A stretch of 64,000 bases of DNA, taken from the NCBI GenBank assembly GCA_029551285.1, contig JAKPFT010000018.1, forward strand, positions 50,847-114,846, written 5' to 3'. Below the pieces are notes generated by a model. It ran no database searches, was not told the origin of the DNA, and saw only the letters and a list, made by a program, of their open reading frames with translations. The DNA is from a bacterium. Its GTDB lineage: Bacteria; Ratteibacteria; UBA8468; B48-G9; DSTR01. This document shows positions 1-7,851 of the stretch, piece after piece. Positions within the stretch are counted from its first letter, which is position 1. Every line of letters starts with the position of its first letter. Position numbers and translations under genes: made by a program.

Positions 1-912
1 ACCAATCATTTTCCACTCGGCGCCCAGTACCAGCCAGGAAAGAAAAGACAGTGCCGTTTCCGTGGAAAGTTGTCCCGCCACCTTGAACTTCTCCACCGTC
101 TCCCTCAAACGCTTTCTCCACCGGTAACTCTCAGCCATCTCCTGCCGTATTTTTCTTTCCTCTTCCACCACTAATTTTACCACAATTTCCATCTGATGAA
201 TAACTTCGGCTTCTGTTTTCCCTAAATTCTCCCCTGAGGACACCTGAAAAAAATGGCCGGCCGGTGGAGTGCCCTCACCGTACCAGCCGCGGATGACAAT
301 GCCGATATCCTTCAGCGCTGAAAAGAGAAGGTGATGTTTCCTGGTGAGGACCAGTCCAGGCAGATGAATCAACACCGATGCCCGGAAGCCACTACCCAGG
401 TTGCTCGGACAGGCGGTGAGGTAACCAAGAACCGGGTGGAAGGCAATCTTCAGATGCTGGTCCAGCAGGTTATCCAGCCGGTCAATTTTCTTCCATAACG
501 ACTTGAGGGAAAGGCCCGGAGAAAAACCCTGGAGCCGAATGTGGTCTTCCTCATTGACCATCATGGAAATACGTAAATCTGGAAAGACAACCACGGCCCG
601 GGGATAGTTTTCCTGGGCAAACTCCAGACTGATCAGGTGTTGTTCCACCAGAACTGCCCGGTCAATCTCGGAAAGGCCTTCTATCTCCAGTATGATGAAT
701 TCGTCCTGGCTGTTTTCGGTAAGAACCCGGGCTACCTGGTGGAGCAATTTCCAGGACTCTTCGGCCGTGGCCTGGTGAGGGAAAGGCAAACCCTGGAAGT
801 TACGAGCCAGTCGAAGACGGGAACCAATAATAATGGAATGGCTGATTCTGTCAAAAAGCCAGTCCGTAACAGGTGTCAACTTTTCCCAGGGTACGGTGTC
901 CAGTACTTGCAT
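1..912 (-). CDS. mcsB: Protein-arginine kinase McsB (3' part beyond window)
   Basis: This frame is open from the ATG at 912 down to base 1, so the C-terminal end lies outside the window and 304 codons are visible. The translation carries an N-terminal SRLRLARN segment, the NEEDHIR motif with the catalytic glutamate region, and CPSNLGSGFRASVLIHLPGL, which are hallmarks of bacterial ATP:guanido phosphotransferases. McsB phosphorylates arginine residues of client proteins and, in Bacillus, marks them for ClpCP degradation together with McsA. The gene follows mcsA by about 40 bases on the same strand and is probably co-transcribed with ilvE and mcsA. No ctsR or clpC is visible here; they could lie beyond base 1. 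The identification is firm; the pArg-receptor residues of the missing C-terminus cannot be checked. Confidence 0.93.
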   Translation of the reverse strand, partial: MQVLDTVPWEKLTPVTDWLFDRISHSIIIGSRLRLARNFQGLPFPHQATAEESWKLLHQVARVLTENSQDEFIILEIEGLSEIDRAVLVEQHLISLEFAQENYPRAVVVFPDLRISMMVNEEDHIRLQGFSPGLSLKSLWKKIDRLDNLLDQHLKIAFHPVLGYLTACPSNLGSGFRASVLIHLPGLVLTRKHHLLFSALKDIGIVIRGWYGEGTPPAGHFFQVSSGENLGKTEAEVIHQMEIVVKLVVEEERKIRQEMAESYRWRKRLRETVEKFKVAGQLSTETALSFLSWLVLGAEWKMIG

Positions 913-951
913 GGTTGTTAACAGATAGCCCCGGTAACACAGGCTCTTTTC

Positions 952-1398
952 TTAGGACGTTTTCCGAAGGGGAAAGGTTGCTTTAGCACTTTCGTCCAGC
1001 AACTTTTTTAACCTGGCCAGTCTTCTTCTATCTGCTGGAGAAAGACTGACCCGGGGCAGATTGTTTTCCATCTTTTTCTTAAGAGTTTCCGGAATCTTGC
1101 CCCGGTGTTGCCACCAGAACTGGCCCCGCGCTTTTTCCTGAGAGAGAAAAGGTGAAAAGTGCTGATAGCAGTCCGGGCAACCAAGGAAGCGATACCGCCG
1201 GATGTCCTGCCAGCGATATCCGCAGGCCGGACATACCCGGCCAGTTCGTTTCCGTTCCTTCCTGACCGGTGTCCGTGTTTCCTCCAGCGAAACCGCCGCG
1301 ATACAGACCTCCGGGGCGGCCGGGTTTTTTTCCGTCAGGGTCACCACCAGTTTTGTCCAGCCTCCGGCAAGAAAAAAATCTGTCTTACTCGGTTTCAT
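952..1398 (-). CDS. mcsA: McsA-like zinc-finger/UVR-domain activator protein
   Basis: This 148-residue protein has a CxxC pair near residue 57 (CPACGY) and a second pair near residue 75 (CPDCYQHFSP), followed by a UVR-like C-terminal segment (LSPADRRRLARLKKLL). That is the McsA architecture, and the position just before mcsB supports it. McsA binds and activates the McsB arginine kinase. The first 45 residues are atypical: the usual N-terminal zinc-binding motif is replaced by a segment without clustered cysteines, so only one four-cysteine site is evident. The start overlaps the end of ilvE by 14 bases, indicating translational coupling. It is identified by motif and neighbourhood, not by overall similarity. 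Confidence 0.8.
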   Translation of the reverse strand: MKPSKTDFFLAGGWTKLVVTLTEKNPAAPEVCIAAVSLEETRTPVRKERKRTGRVCPACGYRWQDIRRYRFLGCPDCYQHFSPFLSQEKARGQFWWQHRGKIPETLKKKMENNLPRVSLSPADRRRLARLKKLLDESAKATFPLRKTS

Positions 1399-2269
1399 AC
1401 ACAGGAATACCTTCCCTTATCGCTTTTTCCTTGAAGGCCTGTCTGATTCTTCCCGTGGTCGGCCCGGGCCGGCCGGTGCCGATAGGACGGCCGTCCAGGG
1501 ATGTTGCCGGGATAATCTCCGCCGCAGTTCCTGTAAGAAAGCATTCGTCGGCCACATAGATGTCGTGTCGGGTAAGGTTTTGTTCCCTGACTTCCAGTCC
1601 GAGACTCCGGCCCAGTTCCATTACTACCTTGCGGGTGACCCCGGCCAGCACGCCGGCGTGCACAGGAGGCGTGGCCAGGACCTGGCCGTGGACCACGAAG
1701 ATATTCTCCCCGGTGCACTCGCTCACATATCCGGCATGATTGAGGATTAAACCTTCGTCGGCGCCGGCGTGATTGGCCTCTATCTTGGCCAGGATGTTAT
1801 TAAGATAATTCAAAGACTTGATGGCCGGGTTGACCGATTCGTGAAGGTTGCGTCTGGTCGCCACCGTCACTACTTTCAATCCTTTTTCGTAGTAACTTTC
1901 CGGATAAAGTTGAATTTTGCTGGCAATAATGAAGATGGTTGGCCGGGGACATTTTCTCGGGTCCAGGCCTAAATCGCCCACCCCCCGGGTGACCACAATC
2001 CGAATATAACTGTCTTTCAACTTGTTGGCTTTCACCGTTTCCATGACTGCCTGCCGCAGGGCCTGCCTGCTCAGCGGCACTTCCAGCATAATCCCGTGAG
2101 CCGACCAGTACAGCCGCTGCAGGTGTTCTTCCAGACAGAAAATACGGCCCTGGTAACTGCGCAACCCTTCAAAGACACCATCTCCGTACAGAAGGCCATG
2201 GTCAAAAACAGATATTTTAGCCTGTTCTTCTGGCACCAGTTTTCCGTTCAGATAGATCAGCAAACCCAT
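1385..2269 (-). CDS. ilvE: Branched-chain amino acid aminotransferase (fold type IV PLP)
   Basis: This 294-residue protein has the typical fold-type-IV layout. It opens with a beta-strand start (MGLLIYLNGKLV), then FDHGLLYGDGVFEGLRSY, the PLP lysine in NPAIKSLNYLNNI (about residue 150), the ECTGENIFVV loop and a TGTAAEI segment binding the cofactor phosphate. It would transfer amino groups between glutamate and the branched-chain 2-oxo acids in the cytoplasm. A D-amino-acid transaminase or aminodeoxychorismate lyase is possible in this fold, but length and motifs favour IlvE. The ATG is preceded by a good AGGAGGAG site. Linkage to mcsA-mcsB is unusual and may simply reflect a shared promoter. 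Confidence 0.88.
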   Translation of the reverse strand: MGLLIYLNGKLVPEEQAKISVFDHGLLYGDGVFEGLRSYQGRIFCLEEHLQRLYWSAHGIMLEVPLSRQALRQAVMETVKANKLKDSYIRIVVTRGVGDLGLDPRKCPRPTIFIIASKIQLYPESYYEKGLKVVTVATRRNLHESVNPAIKSLNYLNNILAKIEANHAGADEGLILNHAGYVSECTGENIFVVHGQVLATPPVHAGVLAGVTRKVVMELGRSLGLEVREQNLTRHDIYVADECFLTGTAAEIIPATSLDGRPIGTGRPGPTTGRIRQAFKEKAIREGIPVYETE

Positions 2270-2311
2270 TCTCTCCTCCTGTGCCCTGCCCGGGTCCTGT
2301 GACAGACTTTA

Positions 2312-2340
2312 ATTTTTCAGTTTTTTCTTGTTTCTGTCAA
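2312..2340 (-). promoter_or_regulatory. Putative sigma70-type promoter for ilvE-mcsA-mcsB
   Basis: On the minus strand TTGACA (2340-2335) is followed after 17 bases by AAAAAT (2317-2312), about 45 bases upstream of the ilvE start. The -35 box is perfect and the -10 box matches four of six positions. Confidence 0.5.
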
Positions 2341-2375
2341 TGGTTTTGCAACTGCTTCTTTCCCTACCCTTCCCC

Positions 2376-2648
2376 TGTCTAAAAAAGGAAGGGGACAGCT
2401 GGCGAACGAATTGCGAAGGCACAGATACAAGACAAGATGAAAAGCGGCAGCGTTCGGTAAGCGGACCGGAGAAGTTTATCCGGGACGCAATACCTTACTC
2501 GGCGGTGTCTCCAGCTCGCCACCTGGCGAGCGAGTTCGCCGAGCAACCGATTTCGGCGTAGTCCTTGTCTGTGCCGGAGCACTTTGAGTGAGCCAGTTCG
2601 TTCCCTTTCTTTTCATTCCTTAATTTCTTTTCTTTTTTTGACACTACC
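2376..2648 (-). repeat. Structured intergenic repeat, copy A
   Basis: This gene-free stretch between lolD and ilvE is a near-full-length copy of a repeat also found at 47529-47826 (diverged) and 63864-64000 (cut by the window end). Read on the minus strand, it starts GTGTCAAAAAAAG and contains a closing stem GGCACAG/CTGTGCC. Next comes a two-tier hairpin CTCGGCG...CTCGCC-aggt-GGCGAG...CGCCGAG. After it lies a third hairpin with GTAA, GCG and CCGG arms paired to CCGG, CGC and TTAC. The other end carries AAAAAAGGAAGGGGAC, an imperfect inverted match to the first end. No ORF is conserved between copies. It is either a MITE-like element or a structured RNA gene. Confidence 0.8.
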
Positions 2649-2653
2649 CCTGC

Positions 2654-3343
2654 CTACGTGATTTTTGTTTTTTCGGTGCGTTCAATCCGGCCATCTTTTA
2701 AGTATACGACCTTCGTGGCTATCTGTAAAAAGATTTCGTTGTGGGTGGCGATGACAAAAGTGGCTGTCTGCTGCTGGTTCAACCGGCCGATGAGGTCAAG
2801 CAGAGATGCTGCCGCCTGCCGGTCAATGGAGCCGGTGGGTTCGTCGGCGAAGACAACCTGGGGCTGGCAGATTAAACTCCGGCAGATGGCCACCCTTTGC
2901 ATTTCTCCTCCGGAAAGCTGGGCCGGGTAAGCATTTTTCTTCCCCAGCAGGTCAAACCTGGCCAGAAGTTCCTCGGCCTGCCGGCGATAGCCGTTGAGCC
3001 CGCTGGCCTGCCTTTCTTTAATCCATAATGGCAGGAAGACATTTTCCCGGACCGTCAACTCCGGCAGGAGATGAAAAAACTGGAAGACAAAGCCAAAGTT
3101 CCGGTTGCGCAGACGAGCCGCCTCCGGGTCAGGCAGATGGGTAATTTCCTGGCCGTTAAGGAAGACCCGACCAGAACTCGGCCGGTCTAAAATGGCCAGG
3201 AGATTTAAAAGGGTGGTTTTCCCTGACCCGGATGGACCCAGCACCACCACGATGTCACCCTGCTGGATCTCCACGGTAACATCAGAAAGCGCAGTCACCG
3301 CTCCGTACTTTTTGGTTAAGCCTTCGCCTCTTAACAGAGCCAT
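2654..3343 (-). CDS. lolD: Lipoprotein-releasing system ATP-binding protein
   Basis: This 229-residue ABC ATPase has Walker A GPSGSGKT (about residue 36), a Q-loop, the LSGGEMQRV signature, Walker B VVFADEPT and the H-loop IATH. These place it in the LolD/MacB/FtsE-like subfamily. It lies 10 bases downstream of an FtsX/LolC-type permease, so the pair most likely forms the inner-membrane machine that releases mature lipoproteins to the periplasmic carrier LolA. A MacB-like export role cannot be excluded, because the permease family is shared. The Shine-Dalgarno region is weak, fitting translational coupling to the upstream gene. Confidence 0.85.
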   Translation of the reverse strand: MALLRGEGLTKKYGAVTALSDVTVEIQQGDIVVVLGPSGSGKTTLLNLLAILDRPSSGRVFLNGQEITHLPDPEAARLRNRNFGFVFQFFHLLPELTVRENVFLPLWIKERQASGLNGYRRQAEELLARFDLLGKKNAYPAQLSGGEMQRVAICRSLICQPQVVFADEPTGSIDRQAAASLLDLIGRLNQQQTATFVIATHNEIFLQIATKVVYLKDGRIERTEKTKIT

Positions 3344-3353
3344 TTTTCTTCAC

Positions 3354-4538
3354 TCACTCATACTTCAACGCTTCCACGGGGTTGAGTCTGGCAGCCCGAC
3401 GGGCCGGGTAAAAACTGGCCAGGCTAACAATAACCAGAACCGCCAGTGAAATAAAACCCACATCTTTCCATGCAATCTCAATGGGCAGCCGGGAAAGGTT
3501 GTAGACAAATTCAGGCAGCCGGATGAACTGGTAGCGGCGCAGCAGGTAACTGAGCAGTCCTCCCAGAAGCAAACCAGCAAGCAATCCTTCCACTCCCAGA
3601 AGTAATCCCTGGCAGAAGAAAATTTTTCCGATATCCCCGGCGGAAAGGCCAACCGCCCGCAGAATTCCGATTTCCCTGGTTTTGCGAAAGACCGTAATCA
3701 TCAGGGTGGAAACGATGTTGAAGGAAGCCACCAGAATAATAAGCACCAAAATTATCGCCATCGCCTTTTTTTCCAGGGCCAGGGCCGCGAAAAGGATTTT
3801 GTTTTTCTGAATCCAGGTGGTTACCGGATAACGGTCTTTCAGAAGCCGGCTGATTTTCTCAGCCAGTGCCTCTGAGGCGTAGATATTATCGCTGCGTATT
3901 CCCAGGCCGTGAACCACATCGCCCAGACCGAAAAGTTGTTGAACATTGGTCAGGGCTGTCAGACCCACGGAAACATCGTAACTGTAAACTCCGCATTCAA
4001 TGATGCCGGTAACCTTAAAGGTTTGCTGCCTGGCCAGCAGACCGCCGATGACCGTGACCTGGTCTCCGACATCCACTTCCAGTTCCCGGGCCAGTTCGCT
4101 TCCTAAGACCAGACCCTGATGGAGACAGTCCAGCCCGCCTTTCCTGAAAAATTCAGCCAGATTGGTCACCTTCGGTTCAGCCAGCGGATCCACCCCCTTC
4201 AGAATACCACCAAGCAGATAGTGGGAGGAACGATAAATCACCTGGGAAGAAAGGAAAGGGGCTATTCCCTGAACGCCGGCCAGCGGGGAAACCTGCTTCA
4301 TCATCTGGCGGTAATCGTGAAGAAGGGGTCTTCCTTCAATGTAGATGGTGGGATTGGCCCCGACAATTTTTTTCTTCAGTTCGTTGGAAAAGCCATTCAT
4401 AACCCCCAGAACTAACATCAGGGTGGTCACTCCCAGGGCAATGCCCGCCACGGAGAAAAGGCTGAGGAACCAGAGAAAATTTTCCTTAGCCCCCCGGCCA
4501 GCAAATTTCTGCGAGAGGAAGAAGATCAGGGAGAACAT
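3354..4538 (-). CDS. Lipoprotein-releasing system permease (LolC/LolE family)
   Basis: This 394-residue protein has one N-terminal transmembrane helix, a periplasmic domain of roughly residues 50-260 and three C-terminal helices, then the ending PARRAARLNPVEALKYE typical of LolC/E and FtsX-fold permeases. The start MFSLIFFLSQKF and the phrase VMNGFSNELKKKI are strongly LolC/E-like. It would pair, probably as a homodimer because a second permease is absent, with the adjacent LolD ATPase. Its presence argues for a diderm envelope. No clear Shine-Dalgarno site precedes the ATG at 4538, although the promoter upstream is excellent. Confidence 0.87.
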   Translation of the reverse strand: MFSLIFFLSQKFAGRGAKENFLWFLSLFSVAGIALGVTTLMLVLGVMNGFSNELKKKIVGANPTIYIEGRPLLHDYRQMMKQVSPLAGVQGIAPFLSSQVIYRSSHYLLGGILKGVDPLAEPKVTNLAEFFRKGGLDCLHQGLVLGSELARELEVDVGDQVTVIGGLLARQQTFKVTGIIECGVYSYDVSVGLTALTNVQQLFGLGDVVHGLGIRSDNIYASEALAEKISRLLKDRYPVTTWIQKNKILFAALALEKKAMAIILVLIILVASFNIVSTLMITVFRKTREIGILRAVGLSAGDIGKIFFCQGLLLGVEGLLAGLLLGGLLSYLLRRYQFIRLPEFVYNLSRLPIEIAWKDVGFISLAVLVIVSLASFYPARRAARLNPVEALKYE

Positions 4539-4576
4539 GATTAATAAGAAGTGGTGCCATGTTACTCTGTCGCAGA

Positions 4577-4605
4577 ATGATACTGCGGTGACCGATGGCT
4601 GTCAA
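4577..4605 (-). promoter_or_regulatory. Strong sigma70-type promoter for lolC/E-lolD
   Basis: On the minus strand TTGACA (4605-4600), a 17-base spacer and TATCAT (4582-4577) lie about 39 bases before the permease start. This is one of the best consensus matches in the window. Confidence 0.7.
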
Positions 4606-4616
4606 ATGGAAGTCCC

Positions 4617-4644
4617 GGGTTAAACTTGTTGGGAAGTTTAACCC
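4617..4644. promoter_or_regulatory. Perfect 11-bp inverted repeat, candidate operator
   Basis: GGGTTAAACTT is followed by a six-base spacer and its exact complement AAGTTTAACCC. It sits between the lolC/E promoter (12 bases upstream of its -35 box) and the -10 region of the divergent GH78-like gene. No T-run follows on either strand, so an operator for a dimeric regulator is more likely than a terminator. The cognate regulator is unknown; the window encodes a LacI protein about 20 kb away. Confidence 0.5.
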
Positions 4645-4662
4645 TGGCCAGGAGAATGCTGG

Positions 4663-4673
4663 TATACTATAAT
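4663..4673 (+). promoter_or_regulatory. -10 region for the GH78-like operon (TATACT/TATAAT)
   Basis: Overlapping TATACT (4663-4668) and TATAAT (4668-4673) lie 7 bases before the ATG at 4681, with no convincing -35 box. This suggests an activator-dependent or leaderless transcript. The palindrome at 4617-4644 lies just upstream. Confidence 0.45.
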
Positions 4674-4680
4674 CCACCAG

Positions 4681-6810
4681 ATGCAGGAAAAGGAAATGAT
4701 TGCCGGGAAAGAAGCAGTCAGTAATGTGTCCCTGCCCTTCCAGCCTGAGTGGATCTGGACAGAAGCCGGTGGCCGGAGAAACCAGTATGTGGCTTTCCGT
4801 CTGGTGGTTGAAGGGCTGTCGGGAGAAAAATTTTTAGAATCGGTGCCGGTCTGGGTCAGCGCTGGCAATCTTTATCGGCTTTATCTCAACGGCCATTACC
4901 TCGGTCGGGGACCGGTCCGGGAATGGTCCGGCTGTGCCGGCCTGGACCGTTATGAACTTGCGCCCTGGCTCCAGCCCGGTCGCAATGTCCTCAGCGCTCT
5001 GGTCCACTACTTCGGGGAAAATGTGGGTGGCTGGCCGCTATCACCGCCGGGTTTCCTTCTTGCAGGCTCCCTCGGAAAAAAGCCGCTTTCCACCGGGGTG
5101 GCTGCCTGGGAAGCTGTTCAAATAACAGCCTGGAACTCAGCCTCGCCCCGGGTAAATCTTTACAATGGTTTCACAGAAGAAGTAAATCTCAGACGCTGGG
5201 ACAGGGCCATCTGGGAGACAGGCAGTGACAGGGCTGGATGGCAAAAGGCTGTGGTCGTTGCCACGGCCAGGGGAGAAAGGCGTTTTCTCCAGCCAAGACA
5301 GATTCCGCCTCTGAAAGAAATATTGTTGTCGCCCCTGACGCTTGTTAAGGCTGGCAAAAACTTCAGTCTTTACGCTGCTCCGCGCTTGGTCTCCGGCAGT
5401 CTGGAAATGGAACTAATGGCGGAGAAACCGGTAAAGTTAAAAGTGTGGTATAGCGACCGACTTTCCAGGGGGAAAATTGAACCCGGAGTTGAGCCAGAAA
5501 ATTCCAATACTTCCTGTGACCGCTTAAAAGTCCCGGTCGGCCGGCACCGCTGGTACGGCGCTTTCCTCCTGCGGGGATTTCGTTATGTCCAGATTAACGG
5601 GAAAGACCTTCAGTCCCTGAAAATGGAGTTGCAGCCCCGGGAAATCCTCTATCCCTGTGTGAACCGGGCTGTTTTTGAGACAAGCGACGGCTGGCTGAAC
5701 CGCTGCTGGGAAATGGCCCGGCTAACGTTGCGTCTGTGCCTGGCGGACACCTACCTGGATAATCCTTCCCGGGAAAGACAGCAGTACGGCGGAGATGGCT
5801 ATCTTCAGTCACTTTACGCCTTTGACCTCTTCGGGGACCTGGCGCTGTGGCGGCAGTTTCTCCGCCACTTTGCCCGGGGGCAGGGAAGTGACGGTAGCCA
5901 TCAGTCAGGCGGTCCGTGGTGCTGGAACCAGATTATTCCAGCCTGGACGCTTCTCTGGATTGAATCGGTGGGTGAATACTGCCGGCATACCCGTGATTTC
6001 TCGGTGGCCAGCCAGTACCTCAGCGTGATAGAGAAAGCCCTGAAATGGTTTTCCGCTCTGGAAGAGGCCGATGGTTTATTGAGGGTGAAAGAACAGTTTG
6101 ACTGGAAAGGCGGCAAGGTCGTCTGGAACTTCATAGACTGGCAGAAGGAAAAAGGTCAGTTGACCGGAGAAGAGGCCCGATTGGCGCTGAACGGTTTCTA
6201 CGCGATGGCTTTAGGTACCGCGGCCTGGCTTTTTCTGCTGACGGGAAAACACAGCCTTGCCTCAGCCTTAAAGCGGAAAAGAGCAGCGCTGATAAAGCGG
6301 CTAGGAAGTATTGAGAGGTTGCCGGAGCACGCGCTGGTGACAGCCACCCTGGCTGGTGCTGTCTCCGGGAAGATGGACCAACTGGCCAGGAAGATTTTCC
6401 AGCACCGCTCCAGAACCGATGTCATGTTTCTGTTTTTTACTCTGAAAAGTCTTCTTCAGGAAGACCAGGTGGAAGCGGCGCTGGTCCTGTTGCAGGACAT
6501 TTTCTCTCCGATGATGAAAGAAGGACCCGGCACCTTCTGGGAGACCAGGCAGGTGTCAAAAGGTTCCACCCGGGCCCTCTGCCAGGCGATTGGCGCGGCT
6601 CCGGCTTACTGGTTGCCCAGACTGGTGACCGGCTTGAGGGAAGTGGATGCTGACCAGAGGCAATTGAGGTTTGGCCGGCCTTTGCCAGGCGTTGAGGAAG
6701 GCTACGTAGTTCTTCCCTGTGTTGATGGTGAGATTGAGCTGCGAAGCAGGAGAGGGAAGCTGGTCTTTTCCCGCTGTCCGTCCGGCTGGAAAACTGTTGT
6801 TTCCGCTTAA
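4681..6810 (+). CDS. GH78-like alpha-L-rhamnosidase
   Basis: This 709-residue protein has an N-terminal beta-sandwich (about residues 15-110, with LYLNGHYLGRGPVREW as in bacterial rhamnosidase N-domains). A further sandwich follows, then an (alpha/alpha)6 barrel from about residue 330 carrying NPSRERQQYGGDGYLQSLYA, the family's hallmark catalytic region. It would remove terminal alpha-L-rhamnose from oligosaccharides. No signal peptide is seen, so it probably acts in the cytoplasm on imported fragments. It is shorter than many GH78 enzymes, with a reduced C-terminal domain. The in-frame ATG at 4696 has a purine-rich AGGAAAAGGAA just upstream and is an alternative start. It heads an operon with a URO-D-like protein and a secreted glycosidase. 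Confidence 0.8.
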   Translation: MQEKEMIAGKEAVSNVSLPFQPEWIWTEAGGRRNQYVAFRLVVEGLSGEKFLESVPVWVSAGNLYRLYLNGHYLGRGPVREWSGCAGLDRYELAPWLQPGRNVLSALVHYFGENVGGWPLSPPGFLLAGSLGKKPLSTGVAAWEAVQITAWNSASPRVNLYNGFTEEVNLRRWDRAIWETGSDRAGWQKAVVVATARGERRFLQPRQIPPLKEILLSPLTLVKAGKNFSLYAAPRLVSGSLEMELMAEKPVKLKVWYSDRLSRGKIEPGVEPENSNTSCDRLKVPVGRHRWYGAFLLRGFRYVQINGKDLQSLKMELQPREILYPCVNRAVFETSDGWLNRCWEMARLTLRLCLADTYLDNPSRERQQYGGDGYLQSLYAFDLFGDLALWRQFLRHFARGQGSDGSHQSGGPWCWNQIIPAWTLLWIESVGEYCRHTRDFSVASQYLSVIEKALKWFSALEEADGLLRVKEQFDWKGGKVVWNFIDWQKEKGQLTGEEARLALNGFYAMALGTAAWLFLLTGKHSLASALKRKRAALIKRLGSIERLPEHALVTATLAGAVSGKMDQLARKIFQHRSRTDVMFLFFTLKSLLQEDQVEAALVLLQDIFSPMMKEGPGTFWETRQVSKGSTRALCQAIGAAPAYWLPRLVTGLREVDADQRQLRFGRPLPGVEEGYVVLPCVDGEIELRSRRGKLVFSRCPSGWKTVVSA

Positions 6811-6824
6811 ACAGGGTCGTGAAA

Positions 6825-7823
6825 ATGAAAAAAGAAAAAGGGTTAGATGGCAAAGGACAACCATTTTCCTTCGGCTTTTGCGATAGCCTTCTGGCTGAAG
6901 TGGCTGGCGTCGGCCTGGACCGGCTGCACCGGGATTTAGCCGCAATTCTCAAAGCCCACGAGGCAATCAAACCGGTGGCAGAACGGTTGGGAGTGGAAGC
7001 CCCGCGGCTTCACCTGCCTGGTTTCGCTTACTGTCATCTGGCGGCCCTTGGTGCGGAGATTGTCTTCCCGGAAAATTCTGAACCGAAGCCGCTGCCTCTT
7101 TTGAAGACGCCGGAGGAGATAGACCACCTGAAGGAACCCCGTAACTACCTGGCTGCGCCGTTAATCCGGGAAAGACTGGACCTGGTTGCCCGGTTAAAGG
7201 AAAAAGACCCTCAGGCTTCTTCTTCCATCGGTCACCTTTTTGAAGGACCGCTGACTACGGCCATGCTCCTCCTGGGCGAGAAATTTCTTTACCTTTGCTA
7301 TGATGACCCGGCCCGAGCTCATAAGTTACTGGACTTCTGTGTCAGCAGTGCCCTGAATTACACCAGGGCAATTGTTCAGACCCAGGGCGAGAAACTGGAG
7401 CCTGGTCCCAGAGGGATACCTGATGATTTTGCCGGTCTTCTTCCGCCGGCTCTTTTTCAGGAGTTTGTCCTTCCTTACTGGGAAAAGTTATACCGGGGAC
7501 TGCAGGCGACCCAGCGCCACCTTCACAGCGAACTTCTTCGGGCAGAACACCTGGGTTATCTGAAGGAAGTTAACATTGGTTGTTTTGACCCCAGCGCTGA
7601 CCAGTATCTGACTCCGGAGATTCTTAAAGAATACTGCCCCTGCCCTTTCACTTTAGGGATTCTTTCCTGGCATCTGCGGGACATGAGCGCGGACAAGTTA
7701 GAAGAGTTTTACCTGAAACTGGCCGGTTTTCAACCAGCGATGATTTCCTTTTATATGAGCCGGCTGCAGGAGGAAGAAAAAATCCGCCGTCTTTTGAAGG
7801 TAGCCCGGGAGTGGCAAGAGTAA
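6825..7823 (+). CDS. URO-D/MtbA-fold methyltransferase-like protein 1
   Basis: This protein of about 332 residues belongs to the uroporphyrinogen decarboxylase superfamily, recognisable from the barrel pattern SSSIGHLFEGPLTTAMLLLG and the following DDPARAHKLLDFC helix. The residues expected of a true heme-pathway HemE are not evident. Expansions of this kind in saccharolytic bacteria are usually assigned to corrinoid-dependent methyl transfer. The natural substrate is unknown. The ATG at 6825 is chosen over the GTG at 6819 because AGGG then lies at a better spacing. It sits 14 bases after the rhamnosidase gene and before a secreted glycosidase-like gene, which suggests a role in processing the released sugar or its methyl groups. 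Confidence 0.7.
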   Translation: MKKEKGLDGKGQPFSFGFCDSLLAEVAGVGLDRLHRDLAAILKAHEAIKPVAERLGVEAPRLHLPGFAYCHLAALGAEIVFPENSEPKPLPLLKTPEEIDHLKEPRNYLAAPLIRERLDLVARLKEKDPQASSSIGHLFEGPLTTAMLLLGEKFLYLCYDDPARAHKLLDFCVSSALNYTRAIVQTQGEKLEPGPRGIPDDFAGLLPPALFQEFVLPYWEKLYRGLQATQRHLHSELLRAEHLGYLKEVNIGCFDPSADQYLTPEILKEYCPCPFTLGILSWHLRDMSADKLEEFYLKLAGFQPAMISFYMSRLQEEEKIRRLLKVAREWQE

Positions 7824-7851
7824 GAAAAATACAGAACCCAGGAGGGAACAG

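Noticed and set aside
6437-6970. 177-codon minus-strand ORF
   Set aside because: It is antisense to the rhamnosidase end and the URO-D-like start; low-complexity Ser/Pro/Arg composition typical of a shadow frame.
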